A stretch of DNA of 21,779 nucleotides, taken from the IMG/VR virus record IMGVR_UViG_3300019760_000014, positions 1 to 21,779 of that record. One strand, given 5' to 3'. Position 1 is the stretch's first letter. Each line of letters opens with the position of its first letter. The notes beneath the pieces were generated by a model that ran no database searches, was not told the origin of the DNA, and saw nothing but the letters and a program-made list of their open reading frames with translations. The translations under genes were made by a program, and so were the position numbers. The DNA comes from a virus. Positions 21,712-21,779 of this stretch are shown piece by piece.

Positions 21712-21779
21712 AGTAAAGACTTTGGTTCTACATCGGCTCTGCGTTGACGTTTGGCTACTGCCAAAACTCCGACTTGCCA
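21712..21779 (-). promoter_or_regulatory. Leader upstream of the transglycosylase
   Basis: This stretch is richer in GC than its surroundings and contains a perfect hairpin TTTGGC-AGTA-GCCAAA on the minus strand about 40 nt before the ATG. No standard promoter is visible; the region continues beyond the window. Confidence 0.3.

Noticed and set aside
1-21779. CRISPR array or insertion sequence
   Set aside because: No regularly spaced repeats, transposase or terminal inverted repeats were seen.

Overview
The window looks like part of a tailed-phage genome with a Bacteroidetes-type host, most probably a crAss-like phage (order Crassvirales). This rests on recognisable genes: a family B DNA polymerase, a DnaB-type helicase, a TOPRIM primase, a protein with an SSB-type tail, an SSB-linked P-loop ATPase, a RecE/Cas4-like PD-(D/E)XK exonuclease, a DUF1064-type nuclease, uracil-DNA glycosylase and an SLT transglycosylase. 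Other support is the low GC content, the near absence of Shine-Dalgarno sites (most starts follow A/T-rich TAAT-like leaders) and two converging gene blocks. No database search was possible, so the taxon is inference.

Layout. Positions 2-1444 (+) hold the C-terminal end of a large protein, probably virion-associated, that begins outside the window. A bidirectional hairpin terminator follows at about 1503-1540. Everything else runs on the minus strand. In transcription order it is: transglycosylase (21711); a small membrane protein; a 1139-aa Lys-rich SH3-like/coiled-coil protein; a small basic protein; a zinc-ribbon protein; tRNA-like DNA; two small proteins; DNA polymerase; a small protein; a possible helicase loader; helicase; an unknown protein; terminator; P-loop ATPase; SSB-like protein; terminator; primase; a cluster of small proteins and two nucleases; terminator; UDG; more small proteins; tRNA-like DNA; terminator; a tRNA cluster; terminator; and two last small genes. 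Tight packing, 1-20 nt overlaps and ATGA junctions suggest long polycistronic transcripts cut into segments by five minus-strand hairpins.

The unusual layer is RNA. Five tRNA or tRNA-like elements sit in the non-coding gaps, and none is an ordinary cloverleaf. The clearest is a tRNA-Leu(UAG) whose T-arm and 3' acceptor strand lie upstream of its 5' acceptor, D-arm and anticodon arm: a circularly permuted tRNA gene. Next to it is a tRNA with anticodon CUA, a candidate amber suppressor. All six genes that end in TAG have a TAA or TGA within seven codons. Reading TAG as Gln gives UDG the tail INWQY, gives one gene a TGA that overlaps the next ATG, and carries the transglycosylase frame exactly to the edge of a tRNA-like element. 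This fits TAG-to-Gln recoding, as known in some crAss-like phages, with the early genes tolerating either reading. The other elements are a 46-nt acceptor/T-arm minihelix, an 84-nt element and a 124-nt element.
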